Source of the DNA: an uncultured Clostridia bacterium | GTDB taxonomy: Bacteria > Bacillota > Clostridia > Lachnospirales > Anaerotignaceae | DNA: 64,000 nt | Assembly: GCA_910586765.1 (NCBI GenBank) | Contig: CAJUJJ010000003.1 | Span: 62,001 to 126,000, forward strand | Direction of reading: 5' to 3' | Shown here: piece by piece, positions 1 to 8,403 of the stretch | Position numbering within the stretch: position 1 is the stretch's first letter | Layout of the letters: every line of letters starts with the position of its first letter | The notes under the pieces: generated by a model | The model's database searches: none | What the model was told of the DNA's origin: nothing | Seen by the model: only the letters and a program-made list of their open reading frames with translations | Translations under genes and position numbers: made by a program

Positions 1-408
1 AGCAGGCTGATGAGTTAATACTTCTAAAGCCTTATCAATTCCCATTAAATTGATTTCTATAATACTTTTAGCATTATTATGAATTTGTTGATAATAATCC
101 ATTGTTTCTTTTAATGTATTGTATAATTCCTGAAATTCTTGTTTATATTGTGTATCTTTTATATGAGAAATAATTTCTGAAAATTTCATATTTTCAAAAC
201 CTAAATCTTTTTGTATAGTTTCTCTTTTTTTATCTAATCCACGAAATTGCAAAAGAAAAACTTGTTCCTCTTTCATACAATCGCTTAATGTATCAATATC
301 TTTATCTGTAACAGCTTCTAATTTTGTTTGTTCTACATCAGCTAAATCATCAAAAAGCAAAATGAGCTTTTCCAGCAAGTCTATAAAATCATCTAATGTT
401 TTTGGCAT
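1..408 (-). CDS. flgN: FlgN-like flagellar chaperone (3' end cut by window)
   Basis: The frame runs open from an ATG at 408 to base 1 without a stop, giving the first 136 residues. The start has a good Shine-Dalgarno (AGGAAGGAG) six bases upstream. The translation begins MPKTLDDFIDLLEKL and is a nearly all-helical, charged protein, as expected for FlgN, the cytoplasmic export chaperone of the hook-associated proteins FlgK and FlgL. It lies 78 bases downstream of flgM on the same strand, the usual flgM-flgN order in Firmicutes; flgK would be expected next, outside the window. The family call rests on helical pattern plus context, because FlgN sequences diverge widely. Confidence 0.75.
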   Translation of the reverse strand, partial: MPKTLDDFIDLLEKLILLFDDLADVEQTKLEAVTDKDIDTLSDCMKEEQVFLLQFRGLDKKRETIQKDLGFENMKFSEIISHIKDTQYKQEFQELYNTLKETMDYYQQIHNNAKSIIEINLMGIDKALEVLTHQPA

Positions 409-486
409 AATAACTCCTTCCTAAATAAGGACTTTGCGAATGAAATCAACAATTATATTATCAAAAAAATAAGAAATCAATTTTAT

Positions 487-786
487 TTATTGTAACAATA
501 TTTTTTTTGCAATAGCGTCTAAATCAATTTGATATGTTCCATCTGCTACTTTTTGCTGAAGTTCTTTTAGCTTTTCAGAAGACGCTGGCTTTCTTACCTC
601 TAAAGAAAGCTTTGCTGTAGTATCGTTAACAAATTTATCATTAGCATTAGAAGAAGGTGTTGAATTGATTAAAATTTTATCAAAATTCTTGTCAATCCTT
701 CTTTGATTTTTTTCAGAGTTGTGCAATCTTGCTGTTTCTTTTTGTATATTAAAAGAAGTATAAAGACTATTAGATGCTATTTTCAT
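487..786 (-). CDS. flgM: Anti-sigma-28 factor FlgM
   Basis: This 99-residue protein would bind and hold the flagellar sigma factor SigD (sigma-28) inactive until the hook-basal body is complete. The C-terminal half carries the recognisable FlgM pattern, VADGTYQIDLDAIAKKIL, preceded by a helix (SSEKLKELQQK). The N-terminal half is low-complexity and probably disordered, as is usual for FlgM. Length matches the family (about 90-100 residues). The start ATG at 786 follows GAGGTGATTGC. It is read toward flgN and is preceded by a SigD-like -10 element at 873-880, suggesting the usual feedback loop in which SigD drives its own inhibitor. Confidence 0.92.
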   Translation of the reverse strand: MKIASNSLYTSFNIQKETARLHNSEKNQRRIDKNFDKILINSTPSSNANDKFVNDTTAKLSLEVRKPASSEKLKELQQKVADGTYQIDLDAIAKKILLQ

Positions 787-861
787 GCAATCACCTCAAT
801 TCACTTTTATGCAGTAGTATGATGTTATATATATATAATATAGTATTTCTAAAAAAAATTT

Positions 862-899
862 ACTTATTACATATATCGGCAAAAGAACGCAAATCATAA
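862..899 (-). promoter_or_regulatory. SigD-type promoter of flgM
   Basis: On the minus strand GCCGATAT (880 to 873) matches the sigma-D -10 consensus exactly. The -35 position 15 bases upstream reads TTAT instead of TAAA, so only half the promoter is strong. It would start transcription about 75 bases before flgM. The same -10 octamer occurs upstream of cheA and of the gene at 48763. Confidence 0.6.
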
Positions 900-930
900 T
901 ACTTCATAATGTTTTACTTTTTATCAAAAC

Positions 931-968
931 AAAAAGCTATATTTTACAATACAAATAAAATATAGCTT
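931..968 (-). terminator. Rho-independent terminator after the FtsA-like gene
   Basis: A perfect 12-bp stem (934-945 with 957-968) and an 11-base loop are followed on the minus strand by a T-rich stretch. It separates the FtsA-like gene from flgM, so flgM needs its own promoter. Confidence 0.8.
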
Positions 969-1008
969 AACACTATTTTTAACGAAATAAGTCAAATAAA
1001 TAAATAAT

Positions 1009-3330
1009 TTAATTCTGCCTGTCCCAAGCAACTTCAATGCTATCCCCCTGAGAAATTGTTGCTGTATAAGAAGCATCTTCTCCATTTAATTTTATAATAA
1101 TATTACCTTGTGGTTTTTCTAAGTCAATGTCTACATAATTGAGCATATCATAAAAAAGAAGTTTTTTTCTGTTTTCTAAAGGAATTGTTTTCCATACACC
1201 ATTGATTGAAACAATAATGTTGTCAGCATCTTCTGATACTGGAGGCATTTGTTGTTGTGTATCTTCTTTTGGTATCTCTGAAGACATTTCAGTTGGTATT
1301 GCAGTCTGTTCTGCTATATTGAAATCTTCTTTTTCTTCTGTTATTTCATTTAATATTGTGTGTTGTTCTGCTTGTCCTATTTGTGGTATTTCTGTTTGTG
1401 TTTGCTCTGGCATTTGTGTTTGTTGTGTGCTGTCATTTGTTTCTGTTAAAATTTGCTGTTGTGGTGGTTCTGTTTGACTGTTTTCTTCTTTTTGTAATAA
1501 TTCTTCAGACTGTTGTTTTGATATAAAAGAAATTTGGTCACCAGCAGCAATTAAAGTGTCTGGGCTGGCTACAGAGTTATTTATTAACATAACCATTTCT
1601 TCTGGCTGAAATGATGTTTCCATATTGTCTAATAAATCAGTAAGTGTAATAATGGATTCTGTTGTAAGCCTGTCCATAGGTTTTATAATATAGTCATCTT
1701 GTAATTGCTCACCATCTTTATAAAATATTACAGGAACTTCTGCTAAAACTTCATCAATAATAACAGGAAAACGAAATTCTGGTTCTTGTTTTAAATCTTT
1801 AATAGAAATAATAGGTTGTTTACCAGGAATTGCTTCTTTTGCTACAATAACATCTCCTTGTTTTATTTTTGTGTCAATAGAAGCTAATTCGCCATTTACA
1901 AACAGTTCTCCAGGAACAGCATTTTCTCCTTTTTTATTATATCTCTTACCATCAATATAATAATTGATAGAACGAGCAGGAAAACCGATTAAATTTTGTG
2001 GTTTAATAGAAGAAAGCAAAAGAGCGTCTGCTACTTTTGACTCTCTGTAGTTTAAAAGCATCTGTTTTTTTCCATTGATTGTAATAGAGAAGAAATCACA
2101 GCCTTTATATATAGAAGACATTGCACCAATGCCAAGAGGAGTAATAAACTCTGGATTTTGCAATTTTTTATCGTATATTGCAACATTTTTAAAAGGCTGA
2201 TTTCCAGATATTGCAACATTTTCAAATGGAATTTTTAATTCTGTAGCAATGGCTTGACAAAACCCAGGAATTTGACAGCCTCCTCCAGCTAAGAATACGG
2301 CGGTAGGAGCAGCACCATTTGCTTTTAATATACCATTTGCAATTTCTTCACTTAACACTTTAATGGCAGGTTTTAAGTTTTTTAACAATTTTGATTTTAC
2401 TTCTTTGTGAGTATTTCCTAAAATATCTGTATAAGTGATTTGGGAGTTATCTGTATCCAATGCAATTTTAATTTTTTCAGCATTTTCGAAATTACAAAGA
2501 CATTTCTGCATAATAGCCTCTGTGATTTCATCACCAGCCGTTGTTACCATATCATAAGCAACAATGCTGCCATCTTTTGATATAGCAATATCACTTGTAC
2601 CAGCACCAATGTCTACTAATGCAATATTCAACAAACGAATATCTTCAGGTACAACTACAGTAATAGCAGCAATAGGCTCTAATGTTAAATTTTCAACAGT
2701 AAGTTCATTTGCTGTCATAACAGCATAAAGATTTTGAACTACATTTTGAGGTAAAAAAGCTGCAATTAAATCAATAGTAACTTCTTTTCCTTTATGCCCT
2801 ATAATTGTGCTACTCTGATAATTATCTAATTGATATTTTGTGATACTGTAACCTACACAATAAAATGTTGTTTTGTTTTCTGGGTGTTCTCCTAAATCAT
2901 GGTCAAATTCTGATTGTGCTATACCTAATGCAGAATACTCCATAGCATTGAGCAGTCTTTCGGTAATTTCTTCTGTAGGATTTAATTCTTGTGTATAGAC
3001 TACTTTTTTTGTAATTAAAGCACGCCCTGCTGCTGCAATACAAACTTTTGTTAGTTTTAATTTATTTCTTTTTTCTAATGCAGATTTTACTTTTTTGACA
3101 ACATTAGCCACAAGTGCAATATTTTCAATTTGCCCATCACGCATAGCACGTTCTTGATGAAATGCTTGTTCATAATCTAATACATGAAAAATATTACCAT
3201 CATGTACGCCTATGATACCAACAACACTACGTGTTCCAATATCTAGTGCAAATATGGCATTAGATTGTGTGAGGGTAACAGGGGGTTTTTTCATTGGTTC
3301 AGACACGGTTTCTGTTTTTTTAGCTCTCAA
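1009..3330 (-). CDS. Long FtsA/PilM-like actin-family protein
   Basis: The 773-residue protein opens with an actin-fold ATPase core. Phosphate-1 motif ALDIGTRS is near residue 30, an SHS2-like insert follows, phosphate-2 motif VDIGAGTSD is near 240 and AGGGCQIPG near 345. This places it in the FtsA/PilM/SHS2 group, membrane-associated actin homologues that organise division or pilus machinery. FtsA is normally about 400-450 residues; here roughly 360 more follow, with a Gln/Thr/Pro/Glu-rich linker around 620-690 and beta-rich segments, each ending in a Gly-Asp-x-Ile-like turn. The start is TTG at 3330 because AAAGGAGG lies seven bases upstream; the in-frame ATG further up lies before that ribosome site. 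It follows cheB after a hairpin, and no promoter is obvious. Whether it serves division or a surface apparatus cannot be told. Confidence 0.7.
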   Translation of the reverse strand: MRAKKTETVSEPMKKPPVTLTQSNAIFALDIGTRSVVGIIGVHDGNIFHVLDYEQAFHQERAMRDGQIENIALVANVVKKVKSALEKRNKLKLTKVCIAAAGRALITKKVVYTQELNPTEEITERLLNAMEYSALGIAQSEFDHDLGEHPENKTTFYCVGYSITKYQLDNYQSSTIIGHKGKEVTIDLIAAFLPQNVVQNLYAVMTANELTVENLTLEPIAAITVVVPEDIRLLNIALVDIGAGTSDIAISKDGSIVAYDMVTTAGDEITEAIMQKCLCNFENAEKIKIALDTDNSQITYTDILGNTHKEVKSKLLKNLKPAIKVLSEEIANGILKANGAAPTAVFLAGGGCQIPGFCQAIATELKIPFENVAISGNQPFKNVAIYDKKLQNPEFITPLGIGAMSSIYKGCDFFSITINGKKQMLLNYRESKVADALLLSSIKPQNLIGFPARSINYYIDGKRYNKKGENAVPGELFVNGELASIDTKIKQGDVIVAKEAIPGKQPIISIKDLKQEPEFRFPVIIDEVLAEVPVIFYKDGEQLQDDYIIKPMDRLTTESIITLTDLLDNMETSFQPEEMVMLINNSVASPDTLIAAGDQISFISKQQSEELLQKEENSQTEPPQQQILTETNDSTQQTQMPEQTQTEIPQIGQAEQHTILNEITEEKEDFNIAEQTAIPTEMSSEIPKEDTQQQMPPVSEDADNIIVSINGVWKTIPLENRKKLLFYDMLNYVDIDLEKPQGNIIIKLNGEDASYTATISQGDSIEVAWDRQN

Positions 3331-3366
3331 AAAAAAGCCTCCTTTCAAGGCATTCATATGGAACAA

Positions 3367-3392
3367 AGCCGTTCTTTTTTGAAAGAACGGCT
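3367..3392 (-). terminator. Hairpin between cheB and the FtsA-like gene
   Basis: An 11-bp perfect stem (3367-3377 with 3382-3392) with a 4-base loop lies just after the cheB stop. The following T run is short (TTGTT), so it may attenuate transcription without fully ending it. Confidence 0.6.
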
Positions 3393-3428
3393 ACTTTTAA
3401 ATGATAAAGATATTAGGCTGAAAAATAT

Positions 3429-4469
3429 TTATTGTATTTTTACTAAATGTCTGCGTAAAACACCAGCAATATTGTCACAAGATGCCTGCACTTCAACAGC
3501 ACCGATATTTTGGGCTACCATAGGCATACCATATACAATGCAAGACTCTTTGTCTTGTCCAATGGTAAATGCTCCAGTTTTTTTCATTTTTAGCAAACCA
3601 TCAGCACCATCACGACCCATACCTGTCATAATAATACCTACAGAATTTTTTCCTACATTTTCTGCAACAGATGTAAATAATACATCAACAGAAGGTCTAT
3701 GACCACTAACTTTATCACCAGGCAGACAAGTAACAGCAAAGCCACTGCCTTGACGTACTACTTTTGTTTGTAATTCTCCACCAGGAGCAATCAATACTTG
3801 TCCTCTAATAATAGCATCGCCAGATTTTGCTTCTTTTACTCTCATAGCACACAAACGGTCTAATCTTTCTGCATACATTTTTGTAAAACCTTCAGGCATA
3901 TGCTGTACTACAACAATACCTGGAGTATCTGGTGGCAAATCTTTCAAAACGGTTAATGTAGCTTCTGTTCCGCCAGTAGACGCACCAATAGCAATTACCA
4001 TTGATTTTAATTTTGCAGAATTTAATGGAGAAGGCATAGCTGGTCTTACTGCTTCTCTTGGTTTTGGTTGATGTACAATCGCTTTAGAAGCAATTCTTAC
4101 TTTTCCTGCTAAATCTTTTAAAAAGGCATCTACTGTATTTTGTTTTGTCATATCTGGCTTTCTTACAAAATCAACAGCTCCAGCAGAAAGTGCTTCAAAT
4201 ACATTGATATTTAAAGAAGAAACAACAACAACTGGAACAGGGTGTTGTGGAATTAATTGTTTTAAGAAAGCGATACCGTTTAAACGTGGCATTTCCACGT
4301 CTAATGTTACAACATCTGGACGCAGTACAGGTATTTTTGCTTTTGCATCAAAAGCATCTACTGCATATCCTACAACTTCAATGTCATTATGTTTTGATAG
4401 GCTGTCGATTAACACTTTGCGAAAAAGCATAGAATCATCGACAACAAGAACTCTAATTTTTTTTTCCAT
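3429..4469 (-). CDS. cheB: CheB chemoreceptor glutamate methylesterase/deamidase
   Basis: CheB removes methyl groups from chemoreceptor glutamates and deamidates glutamines, resetting receptor sensitivity. The 346-residue protein has an N-terminal receiver domain (acidic pair D11/D12, phospho-acceptor D57 in VTLDVEMPR, K104) and a C-terminal methylesterase domain with the catalytic triad in place: S164 (IGASTGGT), H190 (VVQHMPEG) and an Asp near 286 (TGMGRDGADG). Length and residue numbers match the enterobacterial enzyme. It lies 70 bases downstream of cheR with no terminator between, so the methylation pair is probably cotranscribed. The Shine-Dalgarno spacing is long (AAAGGA about 15 bases before ATG). 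Confidence 0.97.
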   Translation of the reverse strand: MEKKIRVLVVDDSMLFRKVLIDSLSKHNDIEVVGYAVDAFDAKAKIPVLRPDVVTLDVEMPRLNGIAFLKQLIPQHPVPVVVVSSLNINVFEALSAGAVDFVRKPDMTKQNTVDAFLKDLAGKVRIASKAIVHQPKPREAVRPAMPSPLNSAKLKSMVIAIGASTGGTEATLTVLKDLPPDTPGIVVVQHMPEGFTKMYAERLDRLCAMRVKEAKSGDAIIRGQVLIAPGGELQTKVVRQGSGFAVTCLPGDKVSGHRPSVDVLFTSVAENVGKNSVGIIMTGMGRDGADGLLKMKKTGAFTIGQDKESCIVYGMPMVAQNIGAVEVQASCDNIAGVLRRHLVKIQ

Positions 4470-4539
4470 AAAAGAAACACCGTATCCTTTCGGGTTGGTA
4501 ATAAAATAAATGATTGTTTGTTATATTGATTTTTTGATA

Positions 4540-5349
4540 TTATAGTTTCTGGTATGTAGCAGGCATAATATATTTATATGCTAAACGCTCTTTATTTAAT
4601 GATTCAGAATGGCCAATTAATAAATATCCGCCTGGATTTGTTGCGTTGTAAAAACGATTTACTAAAGCATCTTTTGTAGGCTGGTCAAAATAAATCATAA
4701 CATTTCGGCAGAAAATAACATCAAATTTGATTTTAAACTGTATTGGACTCATAAGATTAAATGTTCTGAATATTACATTAGATTTAATATGTGGAGCTAC
4801 TGCATAACGTCCATCGGCAAGTTTTTTAAAATACTCTGTTCTCCATCTGTCAGGTATTTTTTCTAAAGACTCTGCTTCATATATAGCATTTTGTGCTTGT
4901 CCTAATACTTTTTGAGAAATATCCGTGGCTAAAACACGAGTATCCCACGCAGCAGCTTGTGCACCAAGATAGTCTTTTAAAATCATAGAGATGGTATACG
5001 GTTCTTCTCCAGAAGAACAGCCAGCACTCCAAATACTGAGTACTTTATTTTTTTTCTGCTTTACCAAACGAGGTAGTATTGTGTTTTTTAAAAAATCAAA
5101 ATGATTTGCTTCTCTCAAAAAATAAGTATAATTTGTCGTTAATTTATTTAACATCAATTCTATACTATTTTTATCAGAACTTTGTATAATGTGATTTACA
5201 TAAGCAGAAAAATCAGCAAATCCAGCTGTAACAATAGAGTTAGAAAGACGACTGGTTATAAGCTGCTTTTTTTTGGATAAATCAATGCCAAAATTTTTTT
5301 GTACATAATCAACAAGACGTAAAAAATCTTGGTCTGTAATTGTAAGCAT
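4540..5349 (-). CDS. cheR: CheR chemoreceptor methyltransferase
   Basis: CheR transfers methyl groups from S-adenosylmethionine to glutamates of chemoreceptors. The 269-residue protein has the N-terminal helical domain (FLRLVDYVQKNFGIDL) and the Rossmann methyltransferase domain with SAM-binding SIWSAGCSSGEEPYTISM, DVIFCRNVMIYFD and the late GHSESL motif. I chose the ATG at 5349 (MLTITDQDF) because CheR families begin there; an in-frame ATG 39 bases upstream adds residues with no homology feel, and neither has a strong ribosome site. It heads a cheR-cheB pair separated from cheW by about 325 bases. Confidence 0.95.
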   Translation of the reverse strand: MLTITDQDFLRLVDYVQKNFGIDLSKKKQLITSRLSNSIVTAGFADFSAYVNHIIQSSDKNSIELMLNKLTTNYTYFLREANHFDFLKNTILPRLVKQKKNKVLSIWSAGCSSGEEPYTISMILKDYLGAQAAAWDTRVLATDISQKVLGQAQNAIYEAESLEKIPDRWRTEYFKKLADGRYAVAPHIKSNVIFRTFNLMSPIQFKIKFDVIFCRNVMIYFDQPTKDALVNRFYNATNPGGYLLIGHSESLNKERLAYKYIMPATYQKL

Positions 5350-5674
5350 AAATAAATTTCTACTCAGAATATGGACAAGTATACCCATATCAAGATAATT
5401 ACTCTAATAATAGTTTATTGCTATTATTTTGTAAGTTATCTCGAAGTAGTTTTCTCCTTTCATAATATTTTTATTTCCTGCGTTTTGTTTTTACTTTATT
5501 ATGCTACAAATCAACTGCACATTTCTCCTCTTAATATTATAAAGGTTTTTTGTGCAGTTGAAAATGTGATAAAGCTAGCAAAAACTACATATTTTATATT
5601 TTTTTATAACTTAAAAATATAAATATAATTTTTTATTTATTTTTCTGTTTTAATATATTATACCACTATATGAA
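5350..5674 (-). promoter_or_regulatory. cheW-cheR intergenic region with a palindrome around a -10-like box
   Basis: No gene is visible in this very AT-rich gap. A 10-bp perfect inverted repeat (CAACTGCACA at 5512-5521 and its complement at 5551-5560) encloses 29 bases. On the minus strand those 29 bases contain TATAAT and an AGAGGAG stretch. The arrangement looks more like a regulator site around a promoter for cheR-cheB than a terminator, because no T run follows. No good -35 is visible. Confidence 0.35.
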
Positions 5675-6151
5675 CTATTGAAGCAATAGTTCGCAATCAA
5701 GAAATAATATTACCTGTTCTTTTGAAAGTGACATCATACCTTTTACTAATTCTTGAGAACTATTTGGAGGCATAGCAGAAATATTACTTTCATAAATATC
5801 TACCACATGAGATACAGCATCTACAAATATACCAATAGATGTGGAATCAATATCTAACACAATAATACAAGAAGTATCTGTTCCTTCTAAAGGCATTTTG
5901 TGCATTCTTTCTCTAATATCTATAATTGGTATAATCTGTCCTCTCAGATTAATAATTCCTTTAATAAAAGAAGGAACATTTGGAACTATAGTAATAGGAT
6001 AGTTTGTAATAATTTCACCAACGTTTGTAGCATCAATGGCAAATGTTAAACCATCGGATAAAAACGTAAGAAATTTTTTGGGTTCTTCTTTTATTTCTAC
6101 ATTTAGGGCTTGGCTTCTTTCCATGTCCATTTCATTGAATTCTTCAGTCAT
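5675..6151 (-). CDS. cheW: CheW chemotaxis coupling protein
   Basis: CheW links chemoreceptors to the kinase CheA at the membrane array. The 158 residues carry the beta-barrel signature: FLTFLSDGLTFAIDATNVGEI, a VPNVPSFIKGIINLRGQIIPIIDIR core, and a closing ILFLDCELLL. It begins 42 bases after the end of cheA and has GGAGG 11 bases before its ATG, so cheA and cheW form one unit. A 25-residue acidic N-terminal tail precedes the fold. Confidence 0.95.
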   Translation of the reverse strand: MTEEFNEMDMERSQALNVEIKEEPKKFLTFLSDGLTFAIDATNVGEIITNYPITIVPNVPSFIKGIINLRGQIIPIIDIRERMHKMPLEGTDTSCIIVLDIDSTSIGIFVDAVSHVVDIYESNISAMPPNSSQELVKGMMSLSKEQVILFLDCELLLQ

Positions 6152-6193
6152 AAATTAAGTTCCTCCAATATTATTTTCTATGTTGAGAATAAC

Positions 6194-8305
6194 TTAGTAA
6201 GCATAATCAGTAGTAGTGTGATGAAGTGTTGCAATATCTAATATAATACTAATATTACCATCACCTAATATAGTACAACCTGCAATACCAGATTTTTTAA
6301 TATTATATGTGCTTAAATAAGATGGTAATGGTTTTACAACAACTTGTTGTTCTCCCATAAGCTCATCTACAAACAAGCAATAAGATTTATCTCCTTCGCC
6401 TACCCAAACAAGTATTCCGTCTTCCAAATTTGTAATTTCTGTATCAATATTATATAGACGATGTACTCTAATAATAGGATAGAAATTATCCATTCTTTTT
6501 ACAATTTCTTGTCCTTGTGCATCATAAATAATTTCTTCAGGAGCAATTTTAAAGGATTGTTTGATGTCTGAAATAGGAATTGTAAATATTGACTTTCCAA
6601 CAGAAACTTCCATACCATCTACAATAGCCATTGTCAAAGGAATTTTCATTGTAGTACACATTCCTTTTCCTAACTCACTTGTTATTGTAACAGTACCAGC
6701 AATTTTTTCAATATTTTTCTTTACAACGTCCATACCAACGCCACGACCAGAATATTCTGTTACCTGTTCGTTTGTAGAAAAACCAGGAGCCATTAAAAGA
6801 GCAAGTATTTCTTTTTGAGAATATTCGCTTTCTGGTTTTGTCAAAATGCCATTTCTTCTTGCTTTTTCCAATATTTTAGCAGGGTCTGCTCCTTTACCAT
6901 CATCTTGTATTGTAATAATAACTTCGCTTCCTGTATGTTCTGCTGAAAGTATAATCTCACCTTGAGGATTTTTACCTGCTTTAATTCTTTCTTCTGCTGT
7001 TTCTTCTATACCATGGTCCATTGAATTTCTAACCATGTGCATAATAGGGTCACCAATACTATCTACGATTGTTTTATCTACTTCTGTATCTTCTCCAATA
7101 ATTGTCAGACGAACATTTTTATTTAAACTTTTGCTCATATCTCTAACAATACGGTTCATTTTTTGAAATGCACCAGCTACAGGTATCATACGAATAGACA
7201 TAACAGTATCTTGTAAATCATCTGTTAGTTTTCTTAATTGACGAGCTGATTTTGTAAAGTTATCCAGTTTTAATCCTTGTAATTCAGGAGAAGATGTTAC
7301 CATAGATTCTGTAATTACAAGTTCTCCCATTAACATCATTAATTTATCTAATTTAGATAAATTTACACTAATTAAGCTTTGTTTGTTTGCACCAATATGT
7401 GTTACATTAGTGTTTGTATTTTGTGTAGAAGCTTGTGCATTTTGTGCAGGAGCTTGTACTTTTTGTGCAGGAGCTGCATCAATATGATTTTGTGCAACTG
7501 TTTCGTTTTCTTTTGCATCAGCAACATTTTCTTCTTTTTCAGCTTCTGGTGGCATTAATATTTCATAAGATTGAACATTACCAGAACTTTGTACAATATT
7601 TAATGCTGTTTCTAATGTTTGCTTTGTATCAAAACCTAAAAGAAAACCTTTTTCAACAATTACTGCTGCTGTATCTGGATTTGTTTCTACATCAGATGGA
7701 TAGAATGTTAAATTCTCATAAATATCTTTTATGGAAGTAACTAACATAAAGGCACGCAAGTTTTCCATGCCGCAACCTTCATCAAATGTAACTTTCAAAA
7801 ATGCACCAGAACCATCTTGTGGCAATTCCGTAGAAGAATTTTGTGATTTTTTATCATTTTCTTCTTTTTCAGAAGCTGCAATTTCGTCTGTTTTATTACT
7901 GATTTTGTTCAAAAAGCTATTAACTTTTTCAACAAAACTGTCGACATTACTGGTAAGTGGCTCGTTATTTTCTAATTTTTCCACTTCAGCACGCAACATA
8001 TCAGTGGAGAAAAACATGAGATTAAAAAGTTCTTTTTTATGTTCTTCGTCGATACTATCAATGGTGTTTTCACGAATGAAAAAAAATAAATCTTCAATAC
8101 GATGTGCAATCGTCATTAAAGAAGAAAATTCCATCATAGCAGAAGAGCCTTTAATTGTGTGCATGATACGAAAAATTTCGTTTACACTATCATTTGTAAA
8201 AGTATTAGCACTTTCGGCATCAAGAAGGACTTCATCGAGTTGCTCTAAAAGTGAATTTGTTTCAAAAAGGTACATATCTAGCATATTTTCCATGCCGTTA
8301 TCCAT
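6194..8305 (-). CDS. cheA: CheA chemotaxis histidine kinase
   Basis: CheA autophosphorylates and passes phosphate to CheY and CheB. Domains in order over 703 residues: HPt with phospho-accepting H49 (RIMHTIKGSSAMM); a CheY-binding P2 region around 160-260; a Gln/Ala-rich linker around 265-310; a P3 dimerisation helix pair (KLDKLMMLMGELVITES); a P4 ATPase with N box (HMVRNSMDHGIE), G1 (QDDGKGAD) and G2 (GRGVGMDVVKK); and a C-terminal CheW-like P5. I chose the ATG at 8305 (MDNGMEN), seven bases after GAGGGG. A SigD-like -10 lies just upstream at 8343-8350. Confidence 0.97.
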   Translation of the reverse strand: MDNGMENMLDMYLFETNSLLEQLDEVLLDAESANTFTNDSVNEIFRIMHTIKGSSAMMEFSSLMTIAHRIEDLFFFIRENTIDSIDEEHKKELFNLMFFSTDMLRAEVEKLENNEPLTSNVDSFVEKVNSFLNKISNKTDEIAASEKEENDKKSQNSSTELPQDGSGAFLKVTFDEGCGMENLRAFMLVTSIKDIYENLTFYPSDVETNPDTAAVIVEKGFLLGFDTKQTLETALNIVQSSGNVQSYEILMPPEAEKEENVADAKENETVAQNHIDAAPAQKVQAPAQNAQASTQNTNTNVTHIGANKQSLISVNLSKLDKLMMLMGELVITESMVTSSPELQGLKLDNFTKSARQLRKLTDDLQDTVMSIRMIPVAGAFQKMNRIVRDMSKSLNKNVRLTIIGEDTEVDKTIVDSIGDPIMHMVRNSMDHGIEETAEERIKAGKNPQGEIILSAEHTGSEVIITIQDDGKGADPAKILEKARRNGILTKPESEYSQKEILALLMAPGFSTNEQVTEYSGRGVGMDVVKKNIEKIAGTVTITSELGKGMCTTMKIPLTMAIVDGMEVSVGKSIFTIPISDIKQSFKIAPEEIIYDAQGQEIVKRMDNFYPIIRVHRLYNIDTEITNLEDGILVWVGEGDKSYCLFVDELMGEQQVVVKPLPSYLSTYNIKKSGIAGCTILGDGNISIILDIATLHHTTTDYAY

Positions 8306-8335
8306 ACTTACACCCCTCATACGTTTTTATTATCT

Positions 8336-8369
8336 AGTATCTATATCGGCAGATTAATTAAAAAAATAA
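8336..8369 (-). promoter_or_regulatory. SigD-type promoter of cheA-cheW
   Basis: GCCGATAT occurs on the minus strand (8350 to 8343), about 38 bases before the cheA start, with TTAT 15 bases upstream at the -35 position, the same arrangement as at flgM. The -35 is not consensus TAAA. The site sits in the roughly 100-base divergent gap shared with the plus-strand operon beginning at 8404. Confidence 0.6.
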
Positions 8370-8403
8370 TAGTATAAATCTTATTAAAGTGTAGGTGAAA
8401 AAA

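Noticed and set aside
1202..1477. Cysteine- and serine-rich plus-strand ORF of 91 codons
   Set aside because: It is the antisense of the Gln/Thr-rich linker of the FtsA-like gene; repetition there creates an open frame. No ribosome site or independent signal.
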